Assembly (NCBI RefSeq): GCF_013349995.1
Contig: NZ_JABVXF010000037.1
Span: forward strand, 1 to 40,971
Origin: Pseudoalteromonas sp. 0303
Lineage (GTDB): Bacteria > Pseudomonadota > Gammaproteobacteria > Enterobacterales > Alteromonadaceae
Length of the DNA: 40,971 bases
Reading direction: 5' to 3'
This document shows, piece by piece, positions 1 to 7,197 of this stretch; the first letter of the stretch is position 1, and each line of letters opens with the position of its first letter. Under the pieces are notes generated by a model. It searched no databases. It was not told where the DNA came from and was given only the letters and a program-made list of their open reading frames with translations. Position numbers and translations under genes: made by a program.

Positions 1-128
1 TGACAATCATCTAGCTCTGCCCAAGATTTAGCGTCGTACCGGCCATCCGGTAATAGATAAGCATCATCTTTATTCAACTCATCCTGCGTCACTTCAGCAA
101 ATACACGATTAATATCTACACCTACCAT
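1..128 (-). CDS. hypothetical protein, 5' part only (runs off window)
   Basis: An open frame starts at an ATG (complement of 126-128) and reads without a stop to the window edge, giving 42 residues that begin MVGVDINRVFAEVTQDELNK. The fragment is hydrophilic and acidic, with no signal peptide. The product is not recognised. The upstream bases (TTAGGGATAAATTA before the ATG) hold a plausible AGGG ribosome-binding site. The 160 bases between this start and the next gene are A+T-rich and show no other gene. Confidence 0.5.
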   Translation of the reverse strand, partial: MVGVDINRVFAEVTQDELNKDDAYLLPDGRYDAKSWAELDDC

Positions 129-289
129 TAATTTATCCCTAATTTCATTCTTATAATTTAATACTCTCAAATAACCTGTAATTGTCTAGTTAAGACACGC
201 ATACGAATCAATAAATTTCCACGTATGAAATTGGCTTGTATAAGGCATTAATTTTCAGATAAGGAAATTGGTAACTCGACTGAATAAAC

Positions 290-1131
290 TCAGCCGATTT
301 CAAAAGAAGTCACACCAAAAATACGATTTAATGGCAAACTCGGACATTCGCAGGTATACATTCTGGCGGTTTCGAACGACACTTGCATGTTGTACTTCTG
401 TGCTAAAGCGACAGCAGCTTGATTTATTTCTGGCGTATCAAGGAAAATAGCGTCAGAGGCACTCACTTTAGATTTTAAAGCAAGGAACAAAGATTCAGCC
501 AATTCTGGTGAGTCGGCAAATAAAGGGCCAATCTTAAAGCCGTTCTGACATTTGCGAATTACCCCGTATCCTGCCAATTCCCCATTGCTCATTACGCCCA
601 AAGCGTCGCATTGGGGTTGGCTTAACCAGGCTCTAGTAAAGTTTGCCCTATTTACTGGGAAAAAAGCCTGTTCGTATGCGTCAATAATTTCGAATGGCAC
701 GGCATTAAGATCTACAATATCTGCATTTTGCGGTGACCTACTCCTGCAAAACGGATATTGCGATAAGCCAAGTTAAAACCAGATTTTTTATAGTTTTCTT
801 GCTGTTCCACCACACCATCAAGGCCGATATTCAACCCTTCAAGGCGCTTTAATGCGGCATTCCAGATTTGTATTCCGTAACCTTTGCCACGGTAATCAGG
901 TTTAACAATGTAGAAGCCAATAAAGCCAAATACATCGCGGTAATTAATAGCAGAAATTGTAGCGATAGGCTCATCGTCTAGAAAACCAACCAGAAATCCT
1001 TCAGGATCAGCAGCAAAATAACAATCTGCATCATTAAGGCCTGGATTCCAACCTTCTGCTGCAGCCCAATCAATCATGAGTTCGACTTCCTGTTTGGTCA
1101 TGGTTTTGATTGTAAAGTGTTTACTCTGCAT
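290..1131 (-). pseudogene. two-domain GNAT acetyltransferase, split by one frameshift
   Basis: Two adjacent minus-strand frames together make one protein of about 280 residues. The first (1131 to 712) is a GNAT N-acetyltransferase domain with the acetyl-CoA loop YRGKGYGIQIW. The second (ending at 290) is the C-terminal acetyltransferase domain typical of this family, with AGYGVIRKCQNGFKIGPLFA and a normal C-terminal end in RIFGVTSFEIG. Continuing the second frame upstream of its first Met gives QNADIVDLNAVPFEIIDAYE, which joins directly onto GVGH of the first frame. The frames meet near 728-735 and differ as expected from loss of a single base. The start has a good AAGGA site. Either the gene is newly inactivated, or this is a sequencing error; the four-A stretch at the junction is short for a homopolymer error. 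No convincing programmed slippery heptamer is visible. The substrate is unknown. Confidence 0.8.
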
Positions 1132-1298
1132 CTGCTTTCCTTAAAAAATTGAAAATAACTAAAACTTAATAGCTCTTTGTAAAGGGTGCTACTTAGAGTA
1201 TGCCTATTTTTACAATTGCATACCTAAATATAGACAGCTAACTAATTGGAGCATGCTTAAGTTAGCCGCTATAAAAACGTATAGATATTCTAGAGCAA

Positions 1299-1577
1299 TT
1301 ATATTTTACTTGCTGTTATTTCAATCCTGTACACTTCAACACCCTCAGTGCCCACCTCAATCGTTGCAGGTTCATTAAGGTTTACCATTAACTTAGGTTC
1401 TTGAAATTTAAGAATATCATCTGCAGTCACTGTTTGAGTTTTGTCTTCTTCAGTTTTAACAACGTGCGTTTTTACAAGTTGATTATTCAAATAAAGGTTA
1501 AGGTCTAATTGCAAACTTTCTGCAGCTGAGGCACCAAATGCAGCGAGAGATAACAGTACCATTCCTAACTTTTTCAT
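1299..1577 (-). CDS. small exported protein of unknown function
   Basis: The product is 92 residues. The ATG at 1577 is preferred over upstream codons because AAGGAAAAT lies just before it and because it starts a clean signal peptide (MKKLGMVLLSLAAFGASA, cleavage expected before AESLQLDLN). The mature part of about 74 residues is soluble, rich in Val and Thr, and looks beta-stranded (LQLDLNLYLNNQLVKTHVV, MVNLNEPATIEVGTEGVEVY). This suggests a small periplasmic beta protein. No family is recognised and there are no cysteines in the mature part. It stands alone between the GNAT gene and the ABM gene. A weak inverted repeat (GCTAACT ... AGTTAGC) about 35-60 bases past the stop could end its transcript. 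Confidence 0.7.
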   Translation of the reverse strand: MKKLGMVLLSLAAFGASAAESLQLDLNLYLNNQLVKTHVVKTEEDKTQTVTADDILKFQEPKLMVNLNEPATIEVGTEGVEVYRIEITASKI

Positions 1578-1712
1578 TATATTTTCCTTAATAGTAGGCT
1601 TACCCCAAAATGGGAAAAACCAACTTATCAGGTACTGAGACTTGGCGCAATTGTTTAACACTCTGTAAGTTAAGTGTTTTTATTCGAATATGAAGCAAAT
1701 TTTCGTGACGAC

Positions 1713-2006
1713 CTATTTCTTGACTGGTGATGACTCAAAGATCTCGTAATGTCGCTCAACACAGCTGGTTACTTTACCCCATAAAGAGTTTTTAACTCTT
1801 TGCTGATGATATTCAAATGCCGATTTATCTATAAATTCTTCAAATACATCAAAGCGAAGTGGGATTTCTGCATGTTCAGTAACACTGAAAGTAATGCAAC
1901 CAGGCTCTTCTAAGGTAAGACGCCTATTAGTCACCAACTCAGATTTAACGTTCTCTAAGTCAGACTCAGGAACTAAAATAAACCCTTTCAACGTTACTTT
2001 TGACAT
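1713..2006 (-). CDS. ABM-domain putative quinol monooxygenase
   Basis: The product is 97 residues and starts at MSKVTLKGFILV, chosen because AAAGGA precedes that ATG. Upstream residues in the same frame look like untranslated leader. The fold pattern is that of the antibiotic biosynthesis monooxygenase (ABM, YgiN-like) family: an N-terminal strand (VTLKGFILV), a helix, EPGCITFSVTEHAEIPLRFDVFEEFIDKSAFEYHQ and a final strand near RHYEIF. Members are small dimeric alpha+beta-barrel enzymes acting on quinols or aromatic substrates, or heme-related proteins. The EPGC...F.V and FEEF...AF..H pattern is typical. The substrate cannot be read from the sequence. It stands as a single gene. Confidence 0.8.
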   Translation of the reverse strand: MSKVTLKGFILVPESDLENVKSELVTNRRLTLEEPGCITFSVTEHAEIPLRFDVFEEFIDKSAFEYHQQRVKNSLWGKVTSCVERHYEIFESSPVKK

Positions 2007-2142
2007 AAATATCCTTTTAGAATGAGTCGGAACATAACGACAAGAACTGAACAGTCGCAAATTGCTGGCGCCCTGATATATTTATCTGGTCCCCAACAAG
2101 TAATGATCCAGTTTTAATAATTGATCTAATGCCTTTAAAACT

Positions 2143-2185
2143 TACCGCTTAAAGCTTAAAGCTATTAACTTCCAGCTATTCGCTT
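2143..2185. repeat. short degenerate tandem repeat after scpA
   Basis: The segment contains CTTAAAG units in tandem (GCTTAAAGCTTAAAGC) followed by AGCTATTAACTTCCAGCTATTCGC. The word AGCTATTCGCTT recurs at 32339-32350. It resembles the low-complexity short-period repeats seen again at 40.6-40.8 kb. No coding function is proposed. The 169-base gap from 2007 to 2175 holds nothing else recognisable. Confidence 0.45.
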
Positions 2186-3012
2186 TCTTCCACCAAACCA
2201 ACATAAATCTGGCTATTGGCATCTACCTGAAAGCAGCTGATCAGGTTTTCTTTCACCAACTCTAACATGGCGATAAAACTAACGACAACACCACTTCTGC
2301 CCTCTTCTACCGTAAAAAGAGTACTAAAAGGCAACTGTGATTGCGCTTCTGAGAGTTTATCTAAGATTAAGCTCATCCGTTCACGGGTCGATAAGGCTTC
2401 TGCGGTAATATGATGGTGTTCAAATGTTTTAGCTCGGGCCATAACGTCGCTTAGTGCAACTAACAGGTCTTTCATGTCAACGTCAGGTAACAGTACCTCA
2501 CGCTCACTCAATTCTGGCACCAGTGCTTCGGCTACAAATATATCGCGGCCTTCGCGAGGGATCTCATCAAGATTTTCTGCGGCTTTTTTAAATTGTTCGT
2601 ATTCTTGTAAACGTCTTACAAGCTCAGCTCGTGGGTCTTCTTCCTCTTCAAGCTCTTCATGTTTTGGTAATAATAATCGTGATTTAATTTGTGCTAATAA
2701 CGCCGCCATCACAAGGTATTCACCAGCCAGTTCAAGCTGAAACTCGCTCATCATTTCAACATAACTAACGTATTGCTCTGTAATACTAAAAATAGAGAGC
2801 TCTAGTACATCGAGTTTATGTTTTTTGATTAAATACAAAAGTAAATCGAGAGGACCTTCAAAGGTTTCTAAAATGATCTCTAATGCATCGGGTGGGATGT
2901 ATAAGTCTTCAGGTTTATCGACCACCGCTTTGCCATGCAAAAAAGCCAGTGGCAGCTTTTGCTGTACTGGCTCTTGTAAATTATCTGGCGCGTCAAGCTC
3001 TGGGCTAGTCAA
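2176..3012 (-). CDS. scpA: segregation and condensation protein A (kleisin)
   Basis: The product is 278 residues. ScpA is the kleisin subunit that bridges the SMC heads in the bacterial condensin SMC-ScpAB. The family signature is clear: ETFEGPLDLLLYLIKKHKLD near residues 48-67, then ITEQYVSYVEMM, then the acidic linker EELEEEEDPRAELVRRLQEYEQFK. The C-terminal winged-helix region (VVVSFIAMLELVKENLI) closes the protein. The only workable start is a TTG at 3012, since the frame is closed a few codons upstream. A GTAGAG site precedes it, 8 bases after the yciO stop. It is the last gene of rnm-yciO-scpA. The usual partner scpB does not follow; it must lie elsewhere or be absent. Confidence 0.95.
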   Translation of the reverse strand: MTSPELDAPDNLQEPVQQKLPLAFLHGKAVVDKPEDLYIPPDALEIILETFEGPLDLLLYLIKKHKLDVLELSIFSITEQYVSYVEMMSEFQLELAGEYLVMAALLAQIKSRLLLPKHEELEEEEDPRAELVRRLQEYEQFKKAAENLDEIPREGRDIFVAEALVPELSEREVLLPDVDMKDLLVALSDVMARAKTFEHHHITAEALSTRERMSLILDKLSEAQSQLPFSTLFTVEEGRSGVVVSFIAMLELVKENLISCFQVDANSQIYVGLVEESE

Positions 3013-3020
3013 TGAAGTCT

Positions 3021-3641
3021 CTACTCAAATGGTTTAGTATCACCACAACCCACACGTAAGATTTCGATATCATCATCCGACAAGTCAATTACTGTGGTTG
3101 CCTGTTCAGGAAGATAACCACCATGAATAATTAAATCAACTTGCTTTTCAATGCGATCGCGAATTTCATCAGGATCAGCCTCGGTATATTGCTCACCCGG
3201 TAAAATTAAAGAACACGACATTAACGGCTCACCTAATTCAGCCAATAAAGCACAGGTGATTGGGTGTTCGATAACACGAATACCAATGGTTTTTTTCTTT
3301 TCGTTTAATAAACGCTTTGGTACTTCTTTAGTGCCTTTAAAGATGAAAGTATAAGGCCCAGGGGTGTTATTTTTAATTAATCTAAATAACTGATTATCAA
3401 CACGAGCATAGGTAGATAGCTCTGATAAGTCACGGCAGACTAAAGTAAAGTTATGGTGTTTTTCAATACCACGAATACGTTCGATGCGCTCTTTTGCTTG
3501 CTTATTACCAATGTTACAGCCAAGTGCATAACCCGAATCGGTTGGGTAAACAATAACACCGCCCTGCTTGATAATATCAACCGCTTGGCTGATTAAGCGT
3601 GGTTGCGGATTATCTGGATGAATATGAAAAAACTGACTCAT
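3021..3641 (-). CDS. yciO: YciO/YrdC/Sua5 family protein
   Basis: The product is 206 residues, full length for YciO, and has the YrdC fold. It carries the KxR-type nucleotide and tRNA-binding surface: VIVYPTDSGYALGCNI near residue 30, IRGIEKHHNFTLVCRDLSEL, PGPYTFIFKGTKEVPKR and GIRVIEHPITCALL. Family members make or bind threonylcarbamoyl-AMP for the t6A modification of tRNA. YciO itself is a paralogue whose cellular role is less settled than that of TsaC/Sua5. It lies 9 bases after rnm and 8 bases before scpA, so all three are probably cotranscribed. The same rnm-yciO pair diverges from trp in enterobacteria. Confidence 0.92.
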   Translation of the reverse strand: MSQFFHIHPDNPQPRLISQAVDIIKQGGVIVYPTDSGYALGCNIGNKQAKERIERIRGIEKHHNFTLVCRDLSELSTYARVDNQLFRLIKNNTPGPYTFIFKGTKEVPKRLLNEKKKTIGIRVIEHPITCALLAELGEPLMSCSLILPGEQYTEADPDEIRDRIEKQVDLIIHGGYLPEQATTVIDLSDDDIEILRVGCGDTKPFE

Positions 3642-3650
3642 TACACGCTC

Positions 3651-4490
3651 CTATTGCCCTTCCCATGCTTGCCAAACCCCTTGGCAATCTTTTGGTAAGT
3701 ATAAATTTTTACCTAACTCCAACCAACTGGTCGGAAAATGAAAATCTGACCCTTGTGACGCAAGTAAGCCATATTCACGACTCAGTTCACCTAAAAACTG
3801 GCGCTCACTGGGTGCTTGCTGTGGTTGTGCCACTTCCATAGCATCGCCACCCGCGTCTTTAAATTCAATAATTAACTTACGTAGCCATTTGTTAGACATT
3901 TGATAACGCCCAGGATGAGCAAGAACGGCAACCCCACCGGCTTGGTGAATGGCAGTAATTGCGGTTTGCATATCACACCAACTACTTGGTACATAGCCTG
4001 TTTTTCCTCGCCCTAAGTATTTTTTAAATACCCCAGGAAAGTTTTTAGCAACACCACGCTCAATCAGAGCTCGGGCAAAATGCGCCCGTGTGATCTGAGC
4101 GTTTTCAGCAAATGTTTTTGCTTGGTCGTAAATGCCTTCAAAACCATTTTTAGCAAGGCGACGACCGATCTCTAAAGCGCGATCTTCACGCTTGCCTTGT
4201 TGCGCTTGTAATAATGACAACAGTGAGTCATTTTCATCATCAACATTTAAGCCAACAATATGAATTTCGAAGCTTTCCCATTTTGTTGATACTTCAACAC
4301 CAGCAATTAATTTAAGCGGTAAATTATCATCAGCTATGACTTGGCGAGCTGGTTTTATGGCACTTAACGTGTCGTGATCGGTAATTGCAAACACATCTAT
4401 GTTTTTCTCAACCGCGCGGTGTAACAATTGCTCGACTGATAGCTGACCATCTGAGTATGTGGTGTGGCTATGTAAATCGTATTTTATCAA
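3651..4490 (-). CDS. rnm: RNase AM (PHP-family 5'-3' exonuclease, formerly TrpH/YciV)
   Basis: The PHP metal-binding motifs are all present: YDLHSHTTYSDG at the N-terminus, AITDHDTL, GVEVS, VLAHPGRY and QGSDFHF. This is the metallophosphoesterase that trims 5' ends of small RNAs and degrades short oligonucleotides and pAp-like substrates. The start is uncertain. No ATG is available. A TTG at 4490 gives MIKYDLHSH (279 aa), close to the family N-terminus. A TTG at 4556 would add 22 residues but would lie upstream of the likely promoter (extended -10 TGTTATACT, complement of 4533-4541). No clear Shine-Dalgarno is visible before the 4490 TTG. The gene is divergent from trp and first in rnm-yciO-scpA. 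Confidence 0.9.
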   Translation of the reverse strand: MIKYDLHSHTTYSDGQLSVEQLLHRAVEKNIDVFAITDHDTLSAIKPARQVIADDNLPLKLIAGVEVSTKWESFEIHIVGLNVDDENDSLLSLLQAQQGKREDRALEIGRRLAKNGFEGIYDQAKTFAENAQITRAHFARALIERGVAKNFPGVFKKYLGRGKTGYVPSSWCDMQTAITAIHQAGGVAVLAHPGRYQMSNKWLRKLIIEFKDAGGDAMEVAQPQQAPSERQFLGELSREYGLLASQGSDFHFPTSWLELGKNLYLPKDCQGVWQAWEGQ

Positions 4491-4532
4491 AGGGAAAGAC
4501 TGCTTTACGTAAGTTCTTGAATCAATGATGTG

Positions 4533-4541
4533 AGTATAACA
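4533..4541 (-). promoter_or_regulatory. extended -10 promoter for rnm-yciO-scpA
   Basis: On the minus strand the sequence reads TGTTATACT, an extended -10 (TGn plus TATACT). The base at position -35 is weak, as is common for extended -10 promoters. Transcription would start near 4526, about 35 bases before the preferred rnm start codon. Confidence 0.5.
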
Positions 4542-4652
4542 AAAATTTAGTGCCAAGGCGTGATTATCTTTTTAGGTTAGACATATATACCCACATAAAT
4601 GGGCAATTGCGAGGGGTAAATGCCCAACACGTATTAATATGTAAATTAATGC

Positions 4653-4682
4653 TTGACAGTATTGGCTTAGGTACGCTTTACT
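4653..4682 (+). promoter_or_regulatory. trp operon promoter
   Basis: A perfect TTGACA -35 box (4653-4658) is followed 18 bases later by TTTACT (4677-4682; CTTTAC would give 17). Transcription would start near 4690, about 30 bases before the first leader peptide. No CTAG-centred TrpR operator like that of enterobacteria overlaps the -10 region. Confidence 0.7.
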
Positions 4683-4718
4683 GTATGCACTTTCAGACAC
4701 GTTAAATAAGAAACAACA

Positions 4719-4763
4719 ATGAACAAAACAATTCAAATCACAATTTGGTGGTGGCACTCGTAA
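4719..4763 (+). CDS. trpL: trp leader peptide 1
   Basis: This is a 14-residue open frame, MNKTIQITIWWWHS, with three consecutive UGG codons at 4746-4754 and a UAA stop. It lies about 30 bases after the predicted trp transcription start and directly before an attenuator. That is the position and content of a trp leader peptide: when charged tRNA-Trp is scarce the ribosome stalls on the Trp codons. Its Shine-Dalgarno is weak (AATAAG). The last two sense codons (CACTCG) are themselves attenuator strand 1 and pair with CGGGTG at 4768-4773. Confidence 0.9.
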   Translation: MNKTIQITIWWWHS

Positions 4764-4826
4764 CTAGCGGGTGACGAATTGTCGTGTCTAACGATTTCAA
4801 AACCCGCTCATGTAGCGGGTTTTTTT
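4755..4826 (+). terminator. trp attenuator 1 (antiterminator / terminator switch)
   Basis: Strand 1 CACTCG (4755-4760) can pair with strand 2 CGGGTG (4768-4773). Strand 2 AGCGGGT (4766-4772) can instead pair over 7 bp with strand 3 ACCCGCT (4802-4808). Strand 3 AACCCGCT (4801-4808) pairs over 8 bp with strand 4 AGCGGGTT (4814-4821), loop CATGT, followed by a seven-T run at 4820-4826. This is a complete classical attenuator. A ribosome stalled at the WWW codons covers strand 1 and favours the 2:3 antiterminator. Confidence 0.9.
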
Positions 4827-4850
4827 ATATCTAAATTTTAAGGTTTTATA

Positions 4851-4901
4851 ATGAATTACATAGCAACTCTTACACATCATTGGTGGTGGCGCCTGGCTTA
4901 G
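4851..4901 (+). CDS. trp leader peptide 2
   Basis: A second leader frame of 16 residues, MNYIATLTHHWWWRLA, has three tandem UGG codons at 4881-4889 and a UAG stop. It begins only 25 bases after the T-run of attenuator 1 and has a good AAGG site 7 bases before its ATG, better than that of leader 1. Around the Trp codons it shares TTGGTGGTGGC and the downstream TAGCGGG with leader 1, suggesting local duplication. It can be transcribed only when attenuator 1 has been read through, since no separate promoter is visible. Confidence 0.88.
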   Translation: MNYIATLTHHWWWRLA

Positions 4902-4980
4902 CGGGACGGTAAGGGTCTATCTAATTTATAGGCATCTTTATACGAACCCCGCCAAGCATAGCTTCGCGGGGTTTTGTTTT
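4901..4980 (+). terminator. trp attenuator 2
   Basis: Strand 2 GCGGG (4901-4905), right at the leader-2 stop, can pair with strand 3 CCCGC (4948-4952). Strand 3 AACCCCGC (4945-4952) pairs with strand 4 GCGGGGTT (4966-4973). The hairpin is extended inward by AAGC (4954-4957) with GCTT (4961-4964) across one C-C mismatch, giving a long stable stem before a T-rich run (TTTTGTTTT). The 5-bp antiterminator is weaker than in attenuator 1, and strand 1 is not clear. Confidence 0.85.
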
Positions 4981-5014
4981 TTAAAGAGTTTTTGGGAATG
5001 AGGGAGAATGAGGT

Positions 5015-6583
5015 TTGATTTTTAGTCATATAACAACGACACCGGGTGAAGTAACCAGTATCACTCAAGTGCGCGACTACATCAGTAGCCCACTTGCGTT
5101 ATACAGTTTACTCGATAAGCCTAATTCACTGCTGTTAGAGTCTGCTGAAATTGATTCTAAAGACAGTGTAAAAAGTCTAATTTTGGTTGACTCAGCGCTA
5201 CGTATTGTTTGCCAAGGCAAACAGGTCACACTCACTGCACAGTCAAATAACGGCAAACAATTACTGCCTTATTTACAAACTCATGTGCAAAACTGCTCTG
5301 CTGAGCTTGTAGAAGACACATTAACGTTAACCTACAACGAGGTAGCAAGCGACATTGATGAAGCCAGTAAATTAGTAGCAGATAACGCTTTTAGTGCGCT
5401 ACGTAGCTGTATTAATAGTATTAAAAGCACCACAGACAACCCATTTTCTGTGTTCTTAGGCGGTGTATTTGCCTACGATATGGTTGCTAATTTCGAAACT
5501 CTTTCTGATGTGCCTGACGGCGAAAACAGCTGCCCAGATTATGTTTTCTACCTAGCCGAAACGTTAGTTGTCATCGACCATCAAGCAAAAACAACCGAGC
5601 TAATTGGCAATGTATTTAACGGCCCTGAAGTTCATGCTAATTGCTTTGAGGTTGGTCAACAGTTAGAGCGTTTAAATGCCGTATGTGACAATGCACAAAG
5701 CTACCAAGGGCAAAAGCAAACCGGCTCAAACCCAATTTCTGTTGATGTTAGCGACGAGCAATACTGCGAACATGTCATCAAGTTAAAAAACAACATCGTT
5801 GATGGCGATATTTTCCAAGTTGTTCCATCACGTACTTTCTCTCTCGCCTGCCCTGACTCACTTCATGCTTACAGCCAACTAAAACAACAAAACCCAAGCC
5901 CATATATGTTTTACATGCGCGATGAAGAATTTGTGTTATTCGGCGCATCACCCGAGTCAGCCCTCAAATACTGCGCAGAGAGTAAACAAGTTGAGGTATA
6001 CCCAATTGCTGGTACTCGCCCTCGTGGCAAGTTTGCTAACGGGCAAATTAATCCAGACCTAGACAGCCGCATTGAGCTTGAACTTCGCAACGACCAAAAG
6101 GAACGTGCCGAGCACCTGATGTTAGTTGATTTAGCGCGAAATGATGTAGCCCGTATTAGCGTACCAGGCACACGTCACGCGAAAGAATTATTAAAAGTAG
6201 ACCGCTACTCACAAGTGATGCATTTAGTTTCACGCGTGGTGGGTACTTTAAAACCTGAACTCGATGCGCTACATGCTTACCAAGCTTGTATGAACATGGG
6301 CACCTTAGTGGGTGCACCTAAAGTACGCGCGGCTGAGTTAGTTCGTCAAACCGAACAAAAACGCCGCGGCAGCTATGGCGGTGCTGTGGGTTATTTAACG
6401 GGCGATGGCGCCATGGATAGCTGTATTGTTATTCGCTCTGCCTTTGTTAAAAATGGCACGGCCTACGTACAAGCAGGTGCAGGTGTTGTGTTTGATTCAG
6501 ATCCACAATCAGAAGCCAATGAAACCCGCGCTAAAGCACAAGCTGTGATCACTGCGATTCAATCGACTTACGAGGCACAATAA
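5015..6583 (+). CDS. trpE: anthranilate synthase component I
   Basis: The product is 522 residues. It catalyses chorismate + glutamine (ammonia from TrpG) to anthranilate. The tryptophan feedback motif LLES-X10-S is intact (residues 40-54), so the enzyme should be inhibited by Trp. The catalytic C-terminal half has PYMFYMRDEEFVLFGASPES, YPIAGTRPRG, LDLARND-type LMLVDLARNDVARI and GAPKVRAAELV...RRGSYGGAVGY. The start is a TTG at 5015 with AGGGAG eight bases upstream; both nearby ATGs open 5- or 6-codon frames that stop at or just after it. The gene is 42 bases after the second attenuator stem and overlaps trpG by one base (TAATG), implying translational coupling. Confidence 0.97.
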   Translation: MIFSHITTTPGEVTSITQVRDYISSPLALYSLLDKPNSLLLESAEIDSKDSVKSLILVDSALRIVCQGKQVTLTAQSNNGKQLLPYLQTHVQNCSAELVEDTLTLTYNEVASDIDEASKLVADNAFSALRSCINSIKSTTDNPFSVFLGGVFAYDMVANFETLSDVPDGENSCPDYVFYLAETLVVIDHQAKTTELIGNVFNGPEVHANCFEVGQQLERLNAVCDNAQSYQGQKQTGSNPISVDVSDEQYCEHVIKLKNNIVDGDIFQVVPSRTFSLACPDSLHAYSQLKQQNPSPYMFYMRDEEFVLFGASPESALKYCAESKQVEVYPIAGTRPRGKFANGQINPDLDSRIELELRNDQKERAEHLMLVDLARNDVARISVPGTRHAKELLKVDRYSQVMHLVSRVVGTLKPELDALHAYQACMNMGTLVGAPKVRAAELVRQTEQKRRGSYGGAVGYLTGDGAMDSCIVIRSAFVKNGTAYVQAGAGVVFDSDPQSEANETRAKAQAVITAIQSTYEAQ

Positions 6584-7188
6584 TGACGACAACATCAGCC
6601 TATAAAATCTACTTTTTAGATAACTTTGATTCATTTAGTTATAACTTAGTCGATGAACTTTCTATGTTAGGGTGCCAGTTAGTGGTATACCGTAATAACA
6701 TCAGTGCACAAAGCATCTTCGACAAAATGTGCCAAGAGACCGTACCTGTGTTACTAGTGCTATCACCTGGCCCCGGCGCACCATCTGATGCAGGTTGTTT
6801 AATGGAACTCATTGAACTGTGTAAAGGCCGTTTCCCTATGCTGGGCATCTGTTTAGGCCAGCAAGCACTAACACAAAGCTACGGTGGGGTTATTGGTCAT
6901 GCAGGCGAAACTGTGCATGGCAAGTCATCAATTATTGCGTTGACTGAGCACCCAGTATTCGCGGGTATGGGCGATAAAATGCCAGTTGCTCGTTATCATT
7001 CATTAATGGCAATCAAAGTCCCTGATGACGTTGAAGTAATTGCTTGTTATGAAAATATTCCGATGGCAATTTACCATCAACAAGATAATGCCCTTGGCTA
7101 TCAGTTTCATCCTGAATCAATTTTAACGCCAAATGGCGCATTGCTATTACAGCAAAGCATTGAATTTTTAACCGCACGCGTGCAGTAG
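6583..7188 (+). CDS. trpG: anthranilate synthase component II (glutamine amidotransferase)
   Basis: The product is 201 residues, a stand-alone class I glutamine amidotransferase that supplies ammonia to TrpE. The oxyanion strand region LSPGPGAPSDAG, the nucleophile Cys90 in GICLGQQAL, and the His/Glu pair in QFHPESIL complete the catalytic triad. It is not fused to trpD, unlike in E. coli. It shares one base with the trpE stop and ends 9 bases before trpD, with GAGGAATAAC before the next ATG. A separate role as PabA cannot be excluded from sequence alone, but the operon position makes TrpG the obvious call. Confidence 0.96.
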   Translation: MTTTSAYKIYFLDNFDSFSYNLVDELSMLGCQLVVYRNNISAQSIFDKMCQETVPVLLVLSPGPGAPSDAGCLMELIELCKGRFPMLGICLGQQALTQSYGGVIGHAGETVHGKSSIIALTEHPVFAGMGDKMPVARYHSLMAIKVPDDVEVIACYENIPMAIYHQQDNALGYQFHPESILTPNGALLLQQSIEFLTARVQ

Positions 7189-7197
7189 AGGAATAAC

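Noticed and set aside
720..740. Programmed -1 frameshift in the GNAT gene
   Set aside because: The junction CAC CGC AAA ATG has no X-XXY-YYZ slippery heptamer and no obvious downstream stem; loss of one base is simpler.
2474..2740. Plus-strand Ser-rich frame of 88 residues
   Set aside because: It is the antisense shadow of the acidic linker in scpA; low-complexity composition and no ribosome-binding site.
4659..4700. TrpR operator over the trp promoter
   Set aside because: GTAC and GTAT words around the -10 region are direct rather than inverted, and no CTAG core is present.
4572..4757. Minus-strand frame of 61 residues across the trp promoter and first leader
   Set aside because: It runs antisense to the leader peptide and promoter, has no ribosome-binding site and its composition reflects the TGG repeats read backward.
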